NCBI GenBank assembly: GCA_032622095.1
Contig: CP136067.1
Span: 192,344,052 to 192,408,051, forward strand
DNA: 64,000 nt
Origin: Siphonodentalium dalli
Lineage: Eukaryota; Mollusca; Scaphopoda; Gadilida; Siphonodentaliidae
Direction of reading: 5' to 3'
Shown here: positions 59,069-64,000 of the stretch, piece by piece
How the letters are laid out: each line of letters starts with the position of its first letter
Position numbering within the stretch: position 1 is the first letter of the stretch
Translations under genes and position numbers: made by a program
Notes under the pieces: model-generated
Seen by the model: the letters and a program-made list of their open reading frames with translations, nothing else
What the model was told of the DNA's origin: nothing
The model's database searches: none

Positions 59069-59484
59069 CAAATTATATAAATGATGACATTATACAACAA
59101 TTGTGCCAGCAGTTATTGATTCTTGTCAGATATTTGAAGCAAATTGCGAGTTGTATATACTAACTTAAGGATGTATAATACTAAACGGTAGAGCATAAGC
59201 ATATCTAAAGTAGTTTGCTGTTCATTTCCTAGCGCACGATATAAATAGATAGAACGACACAAGCGTGTGAAATGGTTAACGTTATTGCACGAGCTTGTTG
59301 TGACGCAATGGTAAAACGAGAACCGGAGGTCCGAGTTTAACATCGCGGCACGACAAACGAGCGCAATAGCGTTAACATGTTCACAAAACTGTGTTGTTCA
59401 ATGTTTATTGCTCCCACTCTGAAGATTGTAGCTTGTAACATAATAACAGTTAGGTCGATATTGTTTTATTTAATTGAACAATTA

Positions 59485-59753
59485 AACGTGTACTTAATGT
59501 AGACTAAACCCCACAATTTAGCGAAGACATTTTCTGTTAAAGTTGACGTCGCCAGTGACGTTGTTGACATAATAGGTTTGTATTGTTCAAGAAATCTTCT
59601 GTATTTTGCTGTATTTCGCACAAATAAGTTAGTGTGTGTACAATAAATCATTTTACGACCAATTGTCTACAAAATTATCTGTGTGTGATCATACCCTAAT
59701 TCAACATCCATGCACGGAAAACGAAAACTGGATATTTAGAGACGTTAAGAAGT
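59485..59753 (-). other. Region downstream of exon 4 in the second P450 copy (3' UTR candidate)
   Basis: 59490-59665 matches 5575-5760 almost exactly. It directly follows the stop codon region of exon 4 on the minus strand. Conservation next to both copies supports a transcribed 3' end. Confidence 0.45.
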
Positions 59754-59935
59754 TTAATGACGCTTGATGGCTCTCAGAAGGAATGGATGAGGTCCGTATG
59801 TCACACCGAGCGTCCCTTTTGCTGGTGGAGGCGGGCTGCCCTCTGGTGGTAGGATTTCGAACCGCTGCAACAACGCGGAGAGAAAGAGGAAGAGCTCCAT
59901 CCTAGCAAGAGATTCTCCGAGACAGATCCTCCGTC
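59754..59935 (-). CDS. Second P450 copy, exon 4
   Basis: 182 nt with acceptor TTTCCATTCCAG and TAA at 59754-59756. It encodes [16 protein letters not shown]... ending AIKRH. It differs from the first copy by a few codons (for example H to Y in GVTHGP and V to I near the end). All haem-loop residues are kept. It sits 1.5 kb downstream of its exon 3 and 13 kb upstream of exon 1 of the intact gene on the same strand. Confidence 0.88.
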
Positions 59936-60223
59936 CTGGAATGGAAATAAATCATCGTCACATGTGGATTACCGCCCTGCACCTATAATAAACCAGCGTC
60001 ATATATGGAATATCGCATCGAGTGTTGATGGTTTAACTATGTTTATATCAATGTTAGTTGAGGGTCACCGACCTATATACTGCGTGGGATTGTCCTGAAC
60101 TTGTCATGTTGTCATGTTGGGGGAAATTATAGTGGCATGCTTTTGAACCACCCCATTACTGATACAAATGTTTAATCTGAATCAGGTTTATATACACGAG
60201 TTTGATCGACAATTTGAACAAAC

Positions 60224-60448
60224 ATGGACTTCTCATCTGTCAAAAACCTCCATCTCAGTGACAGTTTGGTCACCAACCGGTCCTGCAAGTCTTCGAGATG
60301 TGCTGTTTGGTTTTTCCTCTTTTTGTGCGGTCTTCACATAGCCATCAGTTGCCTCCAACATAATTACGAAGATAACCCTGGTTTGCATGGTCCGCCGTAT
60401 GGGGCATGGTATCTTTCAGTGAATTCAGTGGATCAGATATGGGGCTGA
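60224..60448 (+). other. 74-codon open frame with one hydrophobic segment, in intron 3 of the second copy
   Basis: The plus strand reads MDFSSVKNLHLSDSL..., then a hydrophobic stretch CAVWFFLFLCGLHIAISCL, and ends DQIWG. It looks superficially like a type II membrane-protein start. However, the equivalent sequence beside the first gene (about 7545-7660) has indels that destroy the frame, and no second exon was found. Most likely it is not a gene. Confidence 0.15.
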
Positions 60449-60540
60449 TTCAAAACAATTCCCCTAATTTCCCACAGCGTGACGACTGACCAAGTACAAG
60501 ACAGCACAATGCTATTTTAAGGTCGGAGACACTAACGTTC

Positions 60541-60662
60541 GATACTGTTTCAAGAGAGTCAAAGTGGAAAGTGTATAACACTTTCCACATTGACGCTCTT
60601 GAAAACAGCATAGAATATTAACAATTTTCAAATATTATTTGAAAATTGTTAATATTCCACTG
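60541..60662. repeat. Two adjacent hairpins in intron 3 of the second copy
   Basis: ACTGTTTCAAGAGAGTCAAA...GTGGAAAGTG (60543-60574) pairs with CACTTTCCAC...GACGCTCTTGAAAACAG (60578-60608). Directly after it, AATATTAACAATTTTCAAAT pairs with ATTTGAAAATTGTTAATATT (60614-60655). The first copy of the gene has only a single unfolded version near 7750-7800, so the hairpins arose by local inverted duplication here. Confidence 0.75.
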
Positions 60663-61435
60663 ACAATCAAGCAACATTCTTCAGAACGTTAGAAATCCGT
60701 CTGGATAACTAACTCCCACAATGTTTTGCATTTACCATGTTCTCAATTCGTTCAATATTTCAGTGCGATCTGGTCAGTATCATAGGAGCTACAGGGTATC
60801 ATATATTTACAATAAATGTTGGTTGGAAAGACTATCAGAATAACTTCAGCCTATTTTCGGTCTGAAAAATCCAACTGCATGCCACTGATTCAAGCATCAA
60901 ATTTTCAACTGTCAAACATCCGAACCACAAACTCGATCCGGCCATGTAACTATATATACTACGTCTGTGATCAGCTCTGAGTTGATAGGTAGAAAATTAA
61001 GTCAGTCCAAATTTTGCAATAAATCTGACGATACAAGGTTTCACTGGAATGAAACATACGCTGGTAGTCACATATAGCTAAAACTAGATTCTATTGACTA
61101 ACTCTTGCAAACATATATATACAAGCCAGCAAACTCAAACATACACGACTTTCAACCAATACATATATAAACTCAAGACTGACTCGGGGGTGTGGAACGA
61201 CCGGTGAAATGTAAATATATATATGTTCAACTTGCTTTTGGTAGTCATGTTGGAATGCCATTATTCTTGATTTAATTTTAAGTGTAATAACAAATGGGAG
61301 TGGAGGTACTCATAAGTCAGTCAGCACTTGTCCTCCAATCCCATTGTCTGTATACAAATATATGTGTTATTTCCTATGTATTATTGAATTTAGACAAATA
61401 TATATGTTTAAACTAAACATATAGATTAATGTTAC

Positions 61436-61876
61436 CTAAGGAAAACGGAATGTGCTCGTCAATACTTCTTATCTTATTTTCCTCGTCGATGAATCTAGAA
61501 GGGTCAAATTTATCTGCATTCGGGAAGAGTTGTTCGTCGAAGTGCACAGAATATAGGTTCGGTAAAAGGTATGCGTCCGTTGGTATTTTGTAGCCTTTGA
61601 ATTCGAAATCTTCAGCTGCTCGATGGGGTAAACTGAAGGGTAACAGACTAGAAAGTCTGAGGGTTTCCAAGATGGCCGCCTCCATGTTGACCAATATCGG
61701 CTTGTCTTCCATAGTCGGCAGCCGATCGGTCGGAATGTGCTCGTCTATTTCCGCTTGTATCTGTTTTTGTACATCCGGGTTCTGCATTATGTAGATGAGG
61801 AACCATCTTATTGTGGAGGCAGTTGTTTCAGTTCCCGCCACAAACAAGTCGCCGACCAACTTTCCAAGCTCTTCAA
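61436..61876 (-). CDS. Second P450 copy, exon 3
   Basis: 441 nt between acceptor TTTTCAG and donor GTAAC, the same length and phase as in the first copy. It retains AGTETT, ETLR and PSRF. Residue changes include LVGDLF for LCGDLF, TIRWF for TMRWF and LPFSLPHR for LPLSLPHR. The frame is intact. Between this exon and exon 4, 61080-61430 is unique to this copy and unrecognised. Confidence 0.9.
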
Positions 61877-62260
61877 CTGAAAACAAAGTTAAACGGATAT
61901 GAATGGGCGACCAATTTAATTTTAACATAATAAATAGGTATCAAATAACAATTAAAATGTCAATTCCAAATTGATAGATATCGTAGTCTTTTGCGCGCCC
62001 AAGCAGCATCTCTAAAGTTGCCTGACACCAATAAAATTGGTGAAAATGTATACTATAGAATTATTCAATTATAAATAATGATTGGTTTTCAATTGACGTA
62101 TTTTTTTAGACCAAGATGGCCACTCATAGATGTGGCTCATTTTAAATTCCAAATTATGTCTGCTTAATTTGGAAGAAAGGGTAAGTTAACGGGCGACATG
62201 CGTTCTCAGTCTGTTTAAATAGCTGGCGATAATGTTATCAGATTTACGTCTGTGGAAGTG
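61877..62260. other. Intron 2 sequence of the second P450 copy
   Basis: The first 150 bp match the sequence above exon 3 of the first copy (about 8726-8890). 62042-62110 matches 11430-11500. Nothing else is recognised. Confidence 0.5.
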
Positions 62261-62600
62261 TTATGTCATTGAGAGTTCCACGGTCAAATCTCATAAAAAT
62301 GGCAGTTCCACGGTCAAATCTCATACAATGACAGTTAAATCTCATATAATGACAGTTCCGCGGTCAAATTTCATACAATGACAGTTCCGCGGAAAAATCT
62401 CATACAATGACAGTTCCACGGTCAAATATCATATAATGACAGTTCCACGGTCAAATCGCATACAATGACAGTTAAATCGCATACAATGACAGTTCCACGG
62501 TCAAATCTCATGCAATGACAGTTAAATATCATACAATGACAGTTCCGCAATCAAATCGCATACAATGGCAGTTCCACGGACAAATCTCATACAATGACCA
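62261..62600. repeat. Minisatellite, 29-bp unit with 21-bp variants
   Basis: About a dozen units of the form CAGTTCCACGGTCAAATCTC plus ATACAATGA. Three or so units are shorter by 8 bp (AGTTAAATCTCATACAATGA). The units differ by single bases (CCACGG or CCGCGG). No spacer pattern, so not a CRISPR array. Confidence 0.85.
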
Positions 62601-62824
62601 ATCACACCAACAAAGTCTTCAACACTTCCTGGGAAAAGGATTCCTCTAATTAGAATATTTCAAACAATCCATTTGTCTGTGTCTAGCTCACGATTTTGCT
62701 AAACGAGAGGCCGATCACGATCGGCAGATGTGTAACCCATACCTTGGCAATAGCGATTAGCTATTTGTATAAATCCTTACTCCAACCTTTTCATGAGTGC
62801 AAAAGTTTCAACAATTCACACTTT

Positions 62825-64000
62825 ATATAGTGATCGTATGAAAATATTTAGTTATCACATTGTGTCAACAGGATTGGTGGAGGATGTAAATATTTTTAAG
62901 CAAATAAACCAAATAACCCTCACTATGCAGGTTAGGGGTGTGTTATCATAAACTATGCCAAGAACTATAAACATAATCAATGGAAATATTTGAGTTATCA
63001 TATCGGATAGTATGGGGTTAATCTTACCCAAACAGAAAACAGAACTGGACCAGAGAGTCATCAATCACAGTTTGAGATATGATAAACAATGCATACCAGC
63101 AACCACTGTCAGGCTTAGCATGTGGTATCTAATGTCCATAGCAATAAATAACTCATTTCAATAACACATATGGTCTGTGTGATATGTTCTCTTCAAATTC
63201 ACAGCAGAATTACTTACCACTAAATTCAGTATCATCGGTTTCATCCGCATGCCGCTATTCATCTAAATATGCGTCAATGACGTCATTGATGACTCCAGGT
63301 TTGAAGTATTTGAAGTATTAATTACTTGAATTATGAAGAACAATAACTCTGTTAAAATATATCGGATCAAACCCATATTCGAACTCGATCTGTATTTAGG
63401 GGTGATAAATACATATACCAAAATTGGTGTTGAGCACATGAAAATGTTTGAGTCATAGCAGCTTGGGTGAATTCTAAGTAAACATAAGAGTGAAAAGTGT
63501 GAATTAAACAATACCAAAAACCATACAGATGAAGAACATGCTAAGAAAAACCTAGGTAAGAAATATGAGACAGATCAGAAGAAATATGTTCAACTTATTG
63601 CATTGGATAGCATGTGTGTGAAGGGTTAATTATTTTCTAAACCGATCAACCAATCAATACCAAATAAACCAAATAAACCCACATATCAAATATGAACAGA
63701 ATCGGACAAAAAATACTTCGGTTATAGCATCGATTTTTTTTTATAATTTAAAAAAAAAAAAGGGTCATAACTCATTTAAAATAAATCGGATCAAACCCAT
63801 ATTCGAACTCTATAAGTATTTTGGGTTGAGAAACTCACATACCAATTTTTGTTCCAATCAGATAAAAAATGTTTGAGTTATGGCAGAATGCGTGAATTCT
63901 AAGTCGAAAAAGGGCCATAACCTATATACAAAATTTGGTTACGATCGGATAGAAAATGTTTGAGTTATCGCATTATGCGTCAAGTGTTTACGGACGGACA
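62825..64000. repeat. Dispersed repeat family, third copy, running off the window
   Basis: Shares blocks with 1429-2560 (62835-63020 against about 1447-1640; 63512-63660 against about 2274-2440) and with 11160-11340 (GGATCAAACCCATATTCGAAC, AAAATGTTTGAGTTAT). The window ends at the start of an ACGGACGGACA tract. The P450 exon 2 remnant at 63218-63308 lies inside this region. Confidence 0.6.
63218..63308 (-). pseudogene. Second P450 copy, exon 2 remnant with nonsense codon
   Basis: On the minus strand about 90 nt match the 3' end of exon 2 of the first copy ([15 protein letters not shown]) and finish with a canonical donor GTGGTAAGT at 63217. The Trp codon TGG in DEWGRA of the first copy is TAG here. 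Upstream of about 63308 the match stops and repeat DNA begins, so the rest of the exon is missing in this window. With exons 3 and 4 intact, this copy is best read as a recent pseudogene unless an alternative upstream exon is used. Confidence 0.8.

Noticed and set aside
60224-60448. Possible first exon of a type II membrane protein
   Set aside because: The matching DNA beside the first P450 copy has indels that break it, and no continuation exon is visible. Kept only as a low-confidence feature.
62261-62600. Possible CRISPR-like regular array
   Set aside because: Units abut with no unique spacers, unit lengths vary between 21 and 29 bp, and the context is an animal intron.

Overview
This is a gene-poor, transposon-rich stretch of an animal nuclear genome. 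The only convincing host gene is a spliced cytochrome P450 with canonical GT-AG introns, an N-terminal membrane anchor and CYP2-clan motifs. The DNA is AT-rich. It carries Tx1/L1-type and other non-LTR retrotransposons, a Ty3/gypsy element, Helitron-like ends, TTAA-flanked MITEs and many foldback elements. This fits a marine invertebrate. I lean towards a lophotrochozoan, but the phylum cannot be fixed from the window.

Main gene: the minus strand from 46778 down to 5852 encodes one P450 in four exons (46406-46778, 20889-21404, 8285-8725, 5852-6033). All three introns are in phase 1, and the joined frame is uninterrupted for 503 codons. The introns are about 25 kb, 12 kb and 2.25 kb and hold most of the mobile DNA described here. 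A second, tandem copy lies upstream on the same strand. Its exon 4 (59754-59935) and exon 3 (61436-61876) look intact, but its exon 2 (63218-about 63308) is truncated and has a stop in place of a Trp codon, so it looks like a pseudogene. Flanking DNA downstream of the two copies is also duplicated (about 2.6-5.8 kb against 52.6-59.7 kb), so later insertions can be read against empty sites.

Layout: 0.1-1.4 kb, two head-to-tail Helitron-like elements. 1.4-2.8 kb, a dispersed repeat. 3.58-5.11 kb, an insertion with terminal direct repeats. 5.85-8.73 kb, P450 exons 4 and 3 with a 39-bp minisatellite and a MITE between them. 9.9-11.4 kb, a dispersed repeat carrying a second MITE. 13.1-28.1 kb, a Tx1-like LINE and a giant palindrome (arms about 6.5 kb, loop 994 bp) with exon 2 in its loop. 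29.0-36.8 kb, a decayed Ty3/gypsy element whose 5' part was copied into a second palindrome. 38.5-43.3 kb, a 4.8-kb foldback element. 45.6-52.3 kb, exon 1 plus a nest of TTAA-flanked elements and a 2.3-kb foldback. 53.4-57.9 kb, LINE tails, one interrupted by a Helitron. 58-64 kb, a hairpin, the second P450 copy, a minisatellite and dispersed repeats.

The most notable feature is the set of inverted repeats around P450 exons. Exon 2 lies between two nearly identical 6.5-kb arms only about 170 and 306 nt from its splice sites. Exon 3 lies between an inverted pair of related MITEs. If the palindromes are real and not assembly artefacts, the pre-mRNA would fold into very large hairpins that isolate single exons. 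That arrangement is known to favour circular RNA, exon skipping and RNA editing. No tRNA, rRNA or CRISPR array was recognised.
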